A DNA stretch of 64,000 nt from CAZXGD01 sp046350455. Its GTDB lineage: Bacteria > Planctomycetota > Phycisphaerae > Phycisphaerales > SM1A02. The stretch is from positions 1-64,000 of the forward strand of contig JAXMAM010000001.1 of the NCBI GenBank assembly GCA_046350455.1. The letters are read 5' to 3'. Below, in pieces: positions 54,753-64,000 of the stretch. Both the position numbers and the translations under genes were made by a program. Numbering within the stretch: position 1 is the stretch's first letter; every line of letters begins with the position of its first letter. The notes under the pieces are model-generated. The model was not told where the DNA came from. It worked only from the letters and a program-made list of their open reading frames with translations, and ran no database searches.

Positions 54753-55973
54753 ATGAACGTTCTTCGCATGGCAGACAAGCAAGCTGCAGTTGCAGCTTTC
54801 GCTGGCGTCGCCGCGCTCCTTCTGTTTGGAGCCGCCGCAGGGAGTTCCGAACCGTCCTGGCTGGCAACCGATCCTCCAGGAGAGAGCTGGAAGTCCGTGG
54901 ATCCCGACATGATTGGCAACGTGGCGCCCTTGCTGTTGAGCGCCCAGGTCCAACATCCAACTGCGCAGAAGAAGATTCCGCTGGATGCAAACGCGCTCAA
55001 GGCGCCGATTGCGTTCGCGATTTTGGATGCACTCAATCTGGTGGCTGTCCTAGAAGCGCGCGATGGTGCCTTTGAGCTTCGCACCATGGCGCTGGACACA
55101 GGCGCTGTGAGCGAGCCCGTTGCGAAGATCGCAGGTGCCGATCGGTCATTCCAGCTGTCCTCTGGATTGGATGGAATCAGCGTCGTGGTTCAGCCTGCGC
55201 GTGGAAAACCCATCGAGGTCTACGACCTAAAGACTCGCACCCGCCGCGCCTCCATTACAACCGCTGGCGAGTCCGGTGGGTACAGCAAGTTCTTTGTTGC
55301 CGATGCCTCGACGCTGGTCGCCACGACCGGGGACGGCAAGATCCAGCGCTGGGACTTGGCAACGGGTGCGTCCAAGGGGACGGCGCCCATCAAGGCCGAG
55401 CTCAATGGCGGCCGCTTTGTGCCTGTGGCGTGTGCAGGGGGCACTCTGGTGATTGGCCTGCCGCCATCTCCTGGTGCTGCCGCAAACGCGCCGATCACGT
55501 TGCTTGCAGTCGACATTGTTTCAGGCGAGGTCAAGGCCAAGAAGGAAGTGCCAAGCGGACCGTTCAGCTGGTCGGATGGCTGCGACTCACTCGTGCTCGG
55601 CAGCTCTGCCGGCGGTGGATGGAAGGACCTGCGCGTCATCAAGGTGGCGTCGCTCGAATCAGGCCAAGCTCAGACCATGACGCCTGAAATCTCGTCCGTT
55701 CAGTCCAAGCTGGCGCGCGGAGGAGATCTTCTCCTGATGCTGGAGTACATGGTGAATGTCATCGTGGTGTGGGACACCACATCCGGCAAGCCGATTGCCA
55801 CCATGCCAGCTGAGGTTGGTGGAAGCGCCAGCTTCCAGGTGTCTCGCGATGGCGCGACGCTGGTTTCTCTCAGCGGACCGTTTGTCGAAGGCGGGATCCG
55901 TCCCGATCACTGGGAGATCTACGACCTGCGGGCCATCCAATCGAAGCCTGCCTCAACTCCAAGCGCAAAGTGA
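54753..55973 (+). CDS. Exported beta-propeller-like protein
   Basis: This 406-aa protein from ATG 54753 (GGAGAT upstream) has a signal or anchor segment (AAVAAFAGVAALLLFGAAAG), then repeated WD40-like blades without strong signatures (TLVATTGDGKIQRWDLATG; MVNVIVVWDTTSGKPIATM; DHWEIYDLRAI). Probably a scaffold or sensor outside the cytoplasm. No catalytic motif is seen. Convergent with the AIM24 gene, 12 bp apart. Confidence 0.7.
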   Translation: MNVLRMADKQAAVAAFAGVAALLLFGAAAGSSEPSWLATDPPGESWKSVDPDMIGNVAPLLLSAQVQHPTAQKKIPLDANALKAPIAFAILDALNLVAVLEARDGAFELRTMALDTGAVSEPVAKIAGADRSFQLSSGLDGISVVVQPARGKPIEVYDLKTRTRRASITTAGESGGYSKFFVADASTLVATTGDGKIQRWDLATGASKGTAPIKAELNGGRFVPVACAGGTLVIGLPPSPGAAANAPITLLAVDIVSGEVKAKKEVPSGPFSWSDGCDSLVLGSSAGGGWKDLRVIKVASLESGQAQTMTPEISSVQSKLARGGDLLLMLEYMVNVIVVWDTTSGKPIATMPAEVGGSASFQVSRDGATLVSLSGPFVEGGIRPDHWEIYDLRAIQSKPASTPSAK

Positions 55974-55985
55974 CGTGGCTCCCAA

Positions 55986-56738
55986 TCATCCCTGCCCAGA
56001 ATCCTGGAAGTACACCTCTTCCTTTGGCTGGATGAGCACAAAGCCAGCGCCTTCAAAGCGCAGCTGCAAAGACTCACCACTGCCGCGGCCCAGGAAGGTC
56101 TTCAGGCTGACGTCCGTGTGGATCTGCGGCTGCAGCGTGCCTGACCATGCCACGGTGGCGTTTGGATCGGTAAAGACGGGCTGGCCAGGCTTCACCTCCA
56201 GCGCCAGCGGGTCATAGTGCGTGGTGATGGCAAGCAGGCCAGCGCCCTCAAAGCGCACATTGAACAGCCCACCCGCAAACATCCCCGCGATGCTGCGCAT
56301 CATGGTGATGTCCCACTTGAGCGCTGGCTCAAACGCAAGCACGTCATTGCCGTTCACAAAGATGGACTCGTTGTGCAGCTTCAGGATGGAGATCTTCTTG
56401 GCTTCGTCGGCCAAGTACAGCTTGCCCCGGCCCTCTGCCTTGGTCAGCTGCGTGCCTTCGCCGCTCACCGCGCGCTTCAAAAACCTGCCCAGCCCGTGCT
56501 CCAGCATGCCCTCGCGCGTGAACTTGATGGAGCCCAGATAGGCCACCATGGAGCCAGTCTTGGTCCACAGCGGCCCATCCAGATTCACTTCCAGCATGCG
56601 CTCGCTCTCCAGCTCAAAGAGTCCGTGACCGTGGTCGCGCTGAGCGCGTGCGCGCACAAACTCCGCCAGTGAATAGCGGCCTGCTGCGTGGTGGGGAGGA
56701 TCGTGGGGCGGTGGAACCTGCTGCATAGTGCGCACCAT
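55986..56738 (-). CDS. AIM24 family protein
   Basis: This 250-aa AIM24-family beta-barrel-like protein has the central strands LEVNLDGPLWTKTGSMVAYLG and LFNVRFEGAGLLAITTHYDP, and a Trp-rich turn VAWSGTLQPQIHTDVSLK that fits the family. The family is widespread and of unknown biochemical role, with links to membranes and mitochondrial organisation in yeast. ATG 56738 or 56726 could start it. Divergent from the methyltransferase gene with about 20 bp between. Confidence 0.85.
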   Translation of the reverse strand: MVRTMQQVPPPHDPPHHAAGRYSLAEFVRARAQRDHGHGLFELESERMLEVNLDGPLWTKTGSMVAYLGSIKFTREGMLEHGLGRFLKRAVSGEGTQLTKAEGRGKLYLADEAKKISILKLHNESIFVNGNDVLAFEPALKWDITMMRSIAGMFAGGLFNVRFEGAGLLAITTHYDPLALEVKPGQPVFTDPNATVAWSGTLQPQIHTDVSLKTFLGRGSGESLQLRFEGAGFVLIQPKEEVYFQDSGQG

Positions 56739-56760
56739 ACGCGCCTAGACTGCACCGCGG

Positions 56761-57393
56761 TTGCACCCCAACGACCAAACCGTCCAGGCGTTTGACGCCA
56801 GCGCTGCCCGCTACGCGGCCAAGTACTTCGGCCTGCGCATGTACGACGCCTTCTATGGCGCGTTTGTGGACATGCTGCCAGCGCCAGACTGCAACGTGCT
56901 TGACTTGGCCTGCGGCCCAGGATCTGTTGCGGCGTATGTCCGCGCGCGCCTCCCCAGCGCCACCATCGTCTGCGCAGACGCCTCACCAGCCATGCTGAAG
57001 GAGGCACGCAGCAGAGTGCCTGGCGCTGCCCTGATGCAGTTGGACTGCCGCGACCTCTCTGCCTTGAACCAGCTGTTCCACGGCATCGCGTTCTGCTTTG
57101 GGCTGAGCTACTTTGAGGACGCAGACGCGCAGACCGTGCTCAGCCAGATCCACGCCAGGCTCCACCACCAAGGCGCGCTGCTGCTGTCTTCGGTGACTGG
57201 GGACGGGACAGAGCCAACCATGAGCGTTGGGGACCAAGGCACCCGCGTGGTGACGTACCTGCGCACGCCTGCTGCCATCCAGGAGATGGTGATACGGGCT
57301 GGCTTTGCCGTGCTGTCCAGCCACAGCGTGCCAAGCCCAGAGAACGCATCCGTACAGACGTCCGACGTGGTCCTGCTTGCGCGGAAGAAGTGA
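56761..57393 (+). CDS. Class I SAM-dependent methyltransferase
   Basis: This 210-aa protein starts at TTG 56761, the only start that keeps the N-terminal helix. The SAM-binding motif I is VLDLACGPGS (about 46-55), with acidic ADASPAMLKEAR after strand 2 and QLDCRDLS further on. The substrate is unknown. The last ~40 codons are duplicated, imperfectly, at 60055-60175. The gene is convergent with the LamG-like gene. Confidence 0.85.
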   Translation: MHPNDQTVQAFDASAARYAAKYFGLRMYDAFYGAFVDMLPAPDCNVLDLACGPGSVAAYVRARLPSATIVCADASPAMLKEARSRVPGAALMQLDCRDLSALNQLFHGIAFCFGLSYFEDADAQTVLSQIHARLHHQGALLLSSVTGDGTEPTMSVGDQGTRVVTYLRTPAAIQEMVIRAGFAVLSSHSVPSPENASVQTSDVVLLARKK

Positions 57394-57419
57394 GCAGCGC
57401 TGCGCTGCACCCACGGCGC

Positions 57420-58334
57420 TCAGATGGTCCACGCACCCAGCAGGATGCCAAGGTCTGTGCCGCTAACGTCGCCATCGCCGTCTACGTCGGCCCGGCAACC
57501 ACTGCAAGATCCCCAAGAGCCCAGAAGAATGCCGAGATCGGTTCCGTCCACGCGGCCATCGCAATCGAGATCAGCGGCCTGCTCTGTCCACACATCCTCT
57601 CCTCCGAGCACCGGTGCCGTGGCTTCGCTGAACCCCACACCGAGCGTTCCATGCATGCCCATCGGACTCTCGTCGGCGATGGTTGTACTCCCTGGCGCCT
57701 CGTTGAAGTTGAACAACAGCACGGTAGACGGGAGGACCGGCAGATCGCCGCTTGGTGGGGTGAATGAAGGTCCCGAATAGAGCGCCGCATTTGAAACGCG
57801 GAACGAGTCCACCAAGCCAATGAAGGACGGAAGCACGCTCGAAACGTCAACTCGCTTCACCGCGCCGATGGCGCCAACGCTGCCGGGCGCAGAAGAGTCC
57901 CCCACGTTGCTTCCGGATGAGCGGCTTGTCAAGAGCATTCCATCCACATACAAGCTCTCCATCGCTCCAGTGTTGACATACGCCACGTGGATCCACCGGC
58001 CAGGATGCAGGCAGGTTGCCACGTACAGGCTTTCATTGCTGTTGGGCCAGGCGTAACCGCTCAGAAAAGATGGACCAATCCACAACGACTTGTTTTCCTG
58101 CGCGGGCATGTGCTCGTTGTAGAGCATGCCAGAGCCAAGGGGATTGCTGAGCACCTTGACGACCGCCTCATAGGTCGCGGTCGTGCCGAGCTGCGTATCG
58201 CCTTCAATCCGGATTGTGTCCGTCGATTGCGCAAAGTACGCATACTGGGCCGATGCCGGCGCGGCGCACGCGCCAAGGGCAACCAGGGCGAGTCCAGATG
58301 CGGCGAGAACGTCAATGGATTTCAGGGCGACCAT
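57420..58334 (-). CDS. LamG/concanavalin-like secreted protein with dockerin-like tag
   Basis: This 304-aa protein from ATG 58334 has a signal peptide ending at ASAQ (about 28), then a LamG-type beta sandwich typical of planctomycete surface proteins: TATYEAVVKVL, HPGRWIHVAYVNTG, ESLYVDGMLLTS, LVDSFRVSNAALY. It ends with two dockerin-like repeats (DCDGRVDGTDLGILLGSWG and DGDGDVSGTDLGILLGAW). Glycan or surface binding is likely. Confidence 0.85.
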   Translation of the reverse strand: MVALKSIDVLAASGLALVALGACAAPASAQYAYFAQSTDTIRIEGDTQLGTTATYEAVVKVLSNPLGSGMLYNEHMPAQENKSLWIGPSFLSGYAWPNSNESLYVATCLHPGRWIHVAYVNTGAMESLYVDGMLLTSRSSGSNVGDSSAPGSVGAIGAVKRVDVSSVLPSFIGLVDSFRVSNAALYSGPSFTPPSGDLPVLPSTVLLFNFNEAPGSTTIADESPMGMHGTLGVGFSEATAPVLGGEDVWTEQAADLDCDGRVDGTDLGILLGSWGSCSGCRADVDGDGDVSGTDLGILLGAWTI

Positions 58335-58395
58335 GCAGTCAGTGTAGTGGCCCTTCAACACTGGGCGGCTCGCTGCCCTCGTGCCGCGTTGATGG

Positions 58396-58639
58396 CTTCT
58401 ACTGGGCGCTTGTCTTCGGCAGCACCACGCCGTCAGACTGGGCTGCGCCCTCAGGGGGGCTGGGCTATCCGCTGGCCACGGGGCCGGTGGCTGTGGAGGT
58501 GGTGGCCACGCTGGGCGGATGGAAGCTGTGGACGCACTCGCGCGATCTGCGTGCATCCTTTGCTGTGCCCGGCGAAGTGCTGTACTGGCTGGCCATCATC
58601 GGCATCCTTGCTGCCAGGCGGAAGCCAATCCAGCCGTAA
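58396..58639 (+). pseudogene. Possible 3' fragment of a membrane protein
   Basis: A frame ending at TAA 58637-58639 reads like a protein end (DGFYWALVFGSTTPSDWAAP, then LYWLAIIGILAARR with one TM). It has no start of its own. It could be the remnant of a gene lost upstream, or chance. Confidence 0.3.
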
Positions 58640-58659
58640 GCAGCGCATGCGGAGCGGCT

Positions 58660-60054
58660 TCACCCCCCCGGCGCAAACTCCGCAAGGAACGATTCCCACG
58701 GCTGGATGGCGTCGAACTCCTCGGGGGCGCCCTTGGCTCGCTGGCGCGCCTCTGCCAGCGACGCATCGGCCGCAGTGGTGTCGCCTGTGGCTCGCTGACA
58801 CGCGCTGCGAAGAAGCGCGGCCAGCGGCGGCTGCCTGAGACCATTCATCGCAGCAGTCTCCTCCGCTGTCTTGAGCAGCGGAAGCGCATCGCTCCATCGG
58901 CCCTGACGCACCAGCGCCAAGGCCAGAGCAAGGTCGGCGCGGGTCACGTGGGAACGCCCCTCCACTGCGCGGCGCGCGCATTGCTCGGCATCCGCATAGG
59001 CCTGCGCAGGAAGCCCCGGGAGCTGCGCCAACGGTCACGCAATCAAGAGATGGTATCCCGCTGAAATCGGTGGTTCGCCAGGAAGCGCCTCGCAGGCCAG
59101 CATGGCGGAGGCCTGGTCTGCCAGGATGGCTCCAGCTTCGGAGGCTCGGCCCTCTGCAGCAAGCGCCAGCGCAGCATCGCGAGTGGATGCAATGAGCGCG
59201 ATGGCTGTGGGCCAGGTCCGGCGGTGCACATCCTCCCAGGCGCTGCGCACCATCTCTCGGCCTTCCTGGGTCCGGCCCTGCGCCACCAGAGCGCGGCCCA
59301 GCATTCGGCGGCAGTTGGCGGCTGCGGAGCTGCCGGGATCTGTGTCGTGCTGGGCCACATCCAGCGCACGGCGGGCCAGGGCCTCTGCCGCATCCGGTGC
59401 GCCTTCGCCCAGCGCCATCACGCTGGCCCACCAGAGCGCGGTGCCTTGTGCTGCGCGGAGCGGCGGGTTGCCTGTGGCGTCGCCTTCGGCCAGCGTCTCC
59501 AAAAGCCTGCGGAGGGGGCCACGCGCTGCACCTGTGGTGCTGTCCGCAAAGCTCTCGAGCAGGGGAAGCATGGGCATGAGCACGTCTCGGCGCGCTGCGT
59601 CGGGCTGGGGGGCTGCGCGGATCGAGTCAGCCAGCGCTGTGGCAGCGTCCGCGCGCGCCTTGCTGATGGTGGTGGTGGTGGCGTCCTGAGCGTAGGCCGA
59701 GATCAGGCCTTCGATGGGCTCCAGATGATCCGCCAGCGGCCCGAGAATCCCAGCCAGGAGCCCGCGCCGCCCGCTCGTGAGCTCGAATGTAAGGACGCGT
59801 TACGCCGTAGCGGACGTGCTCCTGCGAGCCGCCCGTGCGCTCAAAGAGCCCGCGACACCCTTCGACGAGGCACTTCTGAGCCTCATCCGCGCGCCCCATG
59901 CGGCCCAGGAGCATCCCCTCCAGCGAAGTCAGCTCCGCCTCCAGCCAATGTCCGGGTGGCACGTGGTGCTGGAGCTCCTCCCGAGCCTGGCGCGTGAACC
60001 GCAGCGCCACGGGATCCATGCCACCCCATGTGGCGTCTTCTGCCGCGCGCGTCG
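58660..60054 (-). pseudogene. TPR-repeat protein, decayed
   Basis: Read on the minus strand, the region encodes TPR-like helices (ADEAQKCLVEGCRGLFERTG; AAANCRRMLGRALVAQGRTQ; RADLALALALVRQGRWSDAL). One in-frame TGA at 59035-59037 interrupts GYHLLIA*PLAQLPG, a TAA and frame change occur near 59800, and the 5' end is lost where the duplicated methyltransferase fragment begins. Such sequence commonly forms the C-terminus of planctomycete Ser/Thr kinases. No kinase domain remains. Confidence 0.65.
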
Positions 60055-60175
60055 CTCCAGCGGCCATCCAAGCGATTGTGGCGAAGGCTGGCTCTGCCGT
60101 GCTGTCCAGCCACATCGTGCTAAGCCCAAGAGAACGCGTCGGTGCAGACGTCTGACGTGTTGTTGTCACTCTTGC
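60055..60175 (+). pseudogene. Duplicated 3' end of the methyltransferase gene
   Basis: The plus strand matches 57272-57390 closely: both share GCCGTGCTGTCCAGCCACA and flanking codons (AAIQ..V.(R/K)AG.AVLSSH). Indels break the frame. It sits between two minus-strand genes and has no start. Confidence 0.8.
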
Positions 60176-61683
60176 CTGAGCACGGTGAGCACCCGCTCTT
60201 CGAGCAGCCCGCGGGAGAGTTCCGATGGAACAGCGATTCCGATCCACACCTCGCCAATGAGTCCGAGTTCTGGCGCTGTGCCGCTGGCAAACAGCTGCTC
60301 AGTGCGCGCAAAGTCAATCTGTCCCCGACCGAGGTAGGGTGTGCAGAGCGCAATGGAGGAGATCCCTTTGGCTGGAATGCGGCGCTCGCGGCCCAGGCGA
60401 CCGCGGCGCAAGAGCCGCAAGGCTCCTGGCTCCACGATCCAAGCCAACGTGCCCCGTTGAAATCGTGCGCGGGGGCGTGCGACGGGGCGGCGGTAGAGGA
60501 CCACGGCATAGCCCCAGAAGCAGAGAAAGGGAACCGCAGCGGCAAACTTGAGCACCTTGCCCCAGCTGCGAAGCGCGCCGTCGCCGATCACATGACTGTC
60601 GAGCAGCAGTCCCAGCCCCAGGAACACCACCAAGAGTAGCAAGAGCGCCATGCATACCTTGGTTGATTCAGGATCGTCCACCGTGTACCCCGCAGAGCGA
60701 CTTCCCATGATCACGATGGACCCAGCGGGTGCTTCCAGTCCGCACTTCGCACAGCGCACAGGTCCAGGAAGTGGCTCCCACCAAGGTTCGGTGGTGGCGG
60801 ATCCCTCTGGCAACGGCGAACTGCAGCAGGGACACATGAGTGGGAGCGCAGGCGTAGAGGCCTCTTGCGTGGCTGGCACCTTCCAGCGCGAGGACTGATT
60901 CGCCCGAACCAGTGCCACATCTTCAACCTGACCTCCGTGCAGCGCCAACTCCAACTGCTGAGCGTATGCGTCCGCGCTGAGGCCATCGGGAAGCGGTGCC
61001 CACATGACGCCCATGGCGTCATCGCGCTCCCTGCTCACCAATCCAAGCCAATGCGAGTACCACCGCGTGGATGGTGGCGTCCTCGCCCAGTTGGACAGAG
61101 GTGTGTCGAGCGAAATGCGCGCGAGCACCGGCGCATTGGGATCGCCTAGGAGCGGCACATGGCGATGGGCAGTCACAGAGCGGATGTCCAACGCTGATAT
61201 GGAGTGCGGTTCAGCGGTGGAATTGGGAATGCCCCTCCAGAGGTGCATCGCTCCGCGCATGATCAACACACGCCGCTCCCTGCCTCCACCGCGCCGTGCC
61301 GCATCGGCAGCCTTCCACCGCCGCCAGAGGACAAAGCTGGCGATCCCCAGTGCCAGCACCATTGCCGCGGCCAACTGCATGTCACGTGCAGTGACGCCGC
61401 CGATGGCGCTTTGCGTGAACACGATCAGCGAACACACGATGACCCACGGGATTGCAAAGATGACGGAAACCACAAGTTGGTTCGTGCCGCTGTCGCCTAG
61501 GCCGCCAGGGTCGATCACCGCTCTGGGCGCCACCCCAGCAAGGCAATGGGCACCCTGCGGGATCTCCAAGGCACACTCTGGGCATTCGACGCACGCACGG
61601 TAAGGTCCTCCCACGCGATCTGGCGCGCCTGGGAGTCCCGTCAGTTCATATGCACAGCGCGGGCAGCGTTCGACAGCAGGCAC
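60166..61683 (-). CDS. Zinc-ribbon membrane protein
   Basis: This 505-aa protein has an N-terminal CPRCAYELTG...CPECALEI zinc ribbon (7-36), two TM segments (about 70-90 and 104-121), a soluble region with a second CPCCSSPLPEG/CAKCGLEAP zinc ribbon (about 285-330), two more TMs (about 356-373 and 387-405), and a C-terminal soluble beta-rich domain (GTLAWIVEPGALRLLRRGRL). The layout looks like an internal duplication of [zinc ribbon, 2TM, PH-like domain]. Function is unknown. Confidence 0.75.
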   Translation of the reverse strand: MPAVERCPRCAYELTGLPGAPDRVGGPYRACVECPECALEIPQGAHCLAGVAPRAVIDPGGLGDSGTNQLVVSVIFAIPWVIVCSLIVFTQSAIGGVTARDMQLAAAMVLALGIASFVLWRRWKAADAARRGGGRERRVLIMRGAMHLWRGIPNSTAEPHSISALDIRSVTAHRHVPLLGDPNAPVLARISLDTPLSNWARTPPSTRWYSHWLGLVSRERDDAMGVMWAPLPDGLSADAYAQQLELALHGGQVEDVALVRANQSSRWKVPATQEASTPALPLMCPCCSSPLPEGSATTEPWWEPLPGPVRCAKCGLEAPAGSIVIMGSRSAGYTVDDPESTKVCMALLLLLVVFLGLGLLLDSHVIGDGALRSWGKVLKFAAAVPFLCFWGYAVVLYRRPVARPRARFQRGTLAWIVEPGALRLLRRGRLGRERRIPAKGISSIALCTPYLGRGQIDFARTEQLFASGTAPELGLIGEVWIGIAVPSELSRGLLEERVLTVLRQE

Positions 61684-62461
61684 GCGGGAAATCTACCCCG
61701 ACTCAAATGCCAGTGCTGTGCGGAAACGTCATCCCGTCTACTGCACTCGTTCGGCTCCTTGTATGGCGCGTCTCCACAGCTCAATGTCGCTGGGGCGTGT
61801 GTAGGTCTGTGCAAACCACCAACGCTGTACAGCGCTGACCCCGCGTCATGTGAACACCCAATGATGTTCTTAGACGCACCTCCCTACGCATACTGCATGC
61901 CGCCGAACAGTGCGCGGGGGTTGCCTGGATTTCGGCTGGGCCCAGCGAGGCGCCCTGGCGCTTTGCGGTGGATTGGAACAATCATTGGCACGGAGATGAG
62001 TACCCGCAGTGGAGCGCCGAGCCCAAGTGGTAGTTGCGCGGGTCGATGGAGCAGGCCGAAAGACAGCAACTGGCCGCGCTGGCACTCAGACTGGAGTTTG
62101 TCAATCAAGATGCTGATGGACTTCACGTGCTGCTGAGAGCCCTACAGGAGGTGCACTGCAGCACCTTCACCTTGAAAGTGCAGCCGTGCCCTGAGTCTGG
62201 CTCCGGGCGTCGTCGGCTGGCGGCTTGTGTTCAAGCCCGCTATTGGACGCGCACTTGGACGCGCAACTGTCTCTGACGATGGACCAATCTTGCGCTGGGG
62301 TGGCGCTGCGGGGTCTGTTTGGCAATGGGATGTGATCAGTTGACATTCTGGGAGGCTGCTCACGGCCCCTCTGGCCAGACCCAGAGATAACCCTCCTTGG
62401 TCCTTGTATTTTTCACTGGTGAAACTACCTTGGGGAGTCGATCTCGTAGAAGAACTCCACC
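61684..62461. other. Gene-remnant stretch
   Basis: No intact gene. Protein-like pieces without starts occur: a plus-strand frame to TAG near 62030 (APWRFAVDWNNHWHGDEYPQ) and one ending at TGA 62340-62342 (APGVVGWRLVFKPAIGRALG, then GSVWQWDVIS). The promoter of the next gene should be in the last ~100 bp. Confidence 0.4.
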
Positions 62462-64000
62462 ATGCAGACCCTCCACCGCGCCCGAACCATCGTTGCCGCA
62501 GCGCTTTGCGCTCTTGCTTCCCCCCTCGCTGCCATGGCTGGCGACAATTCGGCCACCTGCACGGGTGCCACCCACAGCTGCTACGAGCGAGGCGCTCCTG
62601 GCTGCAACGACAGCGCCTGCTGCGAGCAGATCTGCGCGCTGGATCCCTATTGCTGCAACGCGGAGTGGGACATCTCCTGCGTGAACCGCGCCATCCTGGT
62701 CTGCGGCTTCCCCGCCTGCGACTGGGCCTGCCCGCCCGGCGCCACGCCAGAAGGCGAGCCCTGCGGCACCCAGATCAACGGTGGCTGCGAGCTCCCCATC
62801 AACGGCGACAGCAGCTGCTGCCGCAGCAACCCCACTGGCAGCTGCGATGACGGCACCTGCGCTGCCGCAGTCTGCGCTGACTGGAGCAACTGCTGCGAGT
62901 ACGAGTGGGACCAGTTCTGCGCGCAGCTGGCGTTGCGCTACTGCCCAGACCTGTGCACGCTGGGTGCGCCGGCCTTCACGCCCATCGCCTGCGGTCAGAC
63001 CATCTGCGGCACCATCTGGGCTGACAACGGCCAGCATGACAACGACTGGTTTGAGTTCACCATCGCCGAGACTCGCCGCGTGACCATCACGGTGAGCTCC
63101 AAGCTGGACCTGCGCTTTGGCATCGCCAACAACCACGGAATTCCGGACTGCGGCGGCTCGCTCCAACTGAGCCCCTTCAGTTTCACGGGTGTGTGTGGCA
63201 CCACCACGGTGGAGGCCTGCCTGGTGGCTGGCACCTACTGGGTCCAGGTGGCTCCCACCGCGTACGGCGACTTCCCCTGCGACAGCGGCCTCAACGAGTA
63301 CTTCATCAGCCTGGCCTGCGGCGAGGCATGCATCCCGCCCACCTGCGGCTCTCCTGAGGCGGGCAGCTGCTTTGAGGCTGGTGGCTCGCCTTTCTGCGCC
63401 GACGCTGCCTGCTGCGCGGTGGTCTGCGAGGTGAATCCATACTGCTGCGACGTGGCGTGGGACGTGTCCTGCGTGGCAGAGGCCAAGACCTACTGCGTGA
63501 GCTGCGACCTGGCCACCGTGCCAGGCGAAGTGCACGAGCAGGAGCCCTGCGGTGCTGACACCAACGGCGGCTGCAACCTGCCGCAGCTGGGCACCAGCTC
63601 CTGCTGCCACCCCGGCAGCGCTCCAGGCTGCGACAACGGCGACTGCCAGCAGCTGATCTGCGAGTACGACGCCTACTGCTGCGAAGTGATGTGGGACGCA
63701 TACTGCTCCAACATCGCGCCCCTCCTCTGCCCCGACCTCTGCCCGCTGGGCTCGCCGGCCTTCGAGCCCATCTCGTGCGGCATGACCATCCGCGGCACCG
63801 CGTGGGCGGAGAACGGCTTGAAGGACACAGACTGGTACGAGCTGCAGGTCTCGCAGCGGACCACCATCACCTTCTCTGGCACGGCGCAGTTCCCGCTGGT
63901 GATCGGCCTGTCAGACACGGGCGGCACAGGCGGCTGCGTGTACGGCACGGGCTGGTCGCAGCTCAATCCCTACGTGCTTGCCAACCCCTGCAACGAGGCC
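62462..64000 (+). CDS. Secreted Cys-rich repeat protein (3' end beyond window)
   Basis: At least 513 aa, open at the window end. After a signal peptide (about 1-26) the protein alternates Cys-rich modules (CYERGAPGCNDSACCEQIC, then DPYCCNAEWDISCVNRA; repeated with SCCR..., YCCDVAWDVSCV, YCCEVMWDAYCS) with beta-sandwich segments (DNDWFEFTIAETRRVTITV; DTDWYELQVSQRTTITFSG). Two copies of the whole [Cys module, Cys module, sandwich] unit are visible. A disulfide-rich cell-surface role is likely. Confidence 0.85.
   Translation, partial: MQTLHRARTIVAAALCALASPLAAMAGDNSATCTGATHSCYERGAPGCNDSACCEQICALDPYCCNAEWDISCVNRAILVCGFPACDWACPPGATPEGEPCGTQINGGCELPINGDSSCCRSNPTGSCDDGTCAAAVCADWSNCCEYEWDQFCAQLALRYCPDLCTLGAPAFTPIACGQTICGTIWADNGQHDNDWFEFTIAETRRVTITVSSKLDLRFGIANNHGIPDCGGSLQLSPFSFTGVCGTTTVEACLVAGTYWVQVAPTAYGDFPCDSGLNEYFISLACGEACIPPTCGSPEAGSCFEAGGSPFCADAACCAVVCEVNPYCCDVAWDVSCVAEAKTYCVSCDLATVPGEVHEQEPCGADTNGGCNLPQLGTSSCCHPGSAPGCDNGDCQQLICEYDAYCCEVMWDAYCSNIAPLLCPDLCPLGSPAFEPISCGMTIRGTAWAENGLKDTDWYELQVSQRTTITFSGTAQFPLVIGLSDTGGTGGCVYGTGWSQLNPYVLANPCNEA

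Noticed and set aside
62360..63610. 416-codon minus-strand open frame
   Set aside because: Antisense to the Cys-rich repeat protein; Ala/Val/Gly-rich with no features.

Overview
The window looks like a GC-rich planctomycete chromosome, most likely close to the Phycisphaerae. This is an inference. The signs are five secreted proteins ending in duplicated dockerin-like tags with the core DGTDLGLLLG, membrane proteins with CxxC zinc ribbons, DUF1573 proteins, a Cys-rich secreted protein with CC...WD...C repeats, and small proteins typical of planctomycete mobile DNA.

Layout. Positions 1-12.5 kb are ordinary chromosome: a class IV aminotransferase, a BtpA-family protein, a ligand-gated K+ channel-like protein, an SDR, GAPDH, a TerC exporter followed by a coupled two-component pair, a secreted tagged protein and a GH81 beta-1,3-glucanase. 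An initiator tRNA(fMet) at 12577-12650 marks the left edge of a composite accessory island of about 38.5 kb. Copies of the 8-base tRNA 3'-junction string, each followed by a hairpin, recur at 34.54, 44.08 and 51.13 kb and divide the island into three parts.

Part A (12.65-34.53 kb) holds a 1185-aa nuclease-plus-repeat protein that resembles a defence gene, an IS3-family copy inside a DUF2924 gene, a phage-derived block (ParB-methyltransferase, HARE-HTH, DUF6900, terminase, no capsid genes), a two-gene unit with a 2TM-GAF-like protein, a lipoprotein, and a minus-strand envelope cluster with DUF1573. Part B (34.54-44.08 kb) holds a DUF1156 methyltransferase fused in frame to a C39-like peptidase fragment, an Mrr-like restriction enzyme, a SIR2-like protein, and a second envelope cluster in which a DNA-binding-like N-terminus appears fused to membrane and DUF1573 parts. 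Part C (44.08-51.13 kb) holds an integrase remnant, a thioesterase, the intact second IS copy in inverted orientation, and a hydrolase / aldo-keto reductase / carboxylesterase operon.

Positions 51.2-64 kb return to chromosome-like genes: a LolA-like lipoprotein, a formylglycine-enzyme-like protein and two more tagged secreted proteins, a secreted propeller-like protein, an AIM24 protein, a methyltransferase with a duplicated 3' fragment near 60.1 kb, a decayed TPR gene, a zinc-ribbon membrane protein and a Cys-rich repeat protein cut by the window end. Several genes carry single-base indels, so either decay or residual sequencing error is present.
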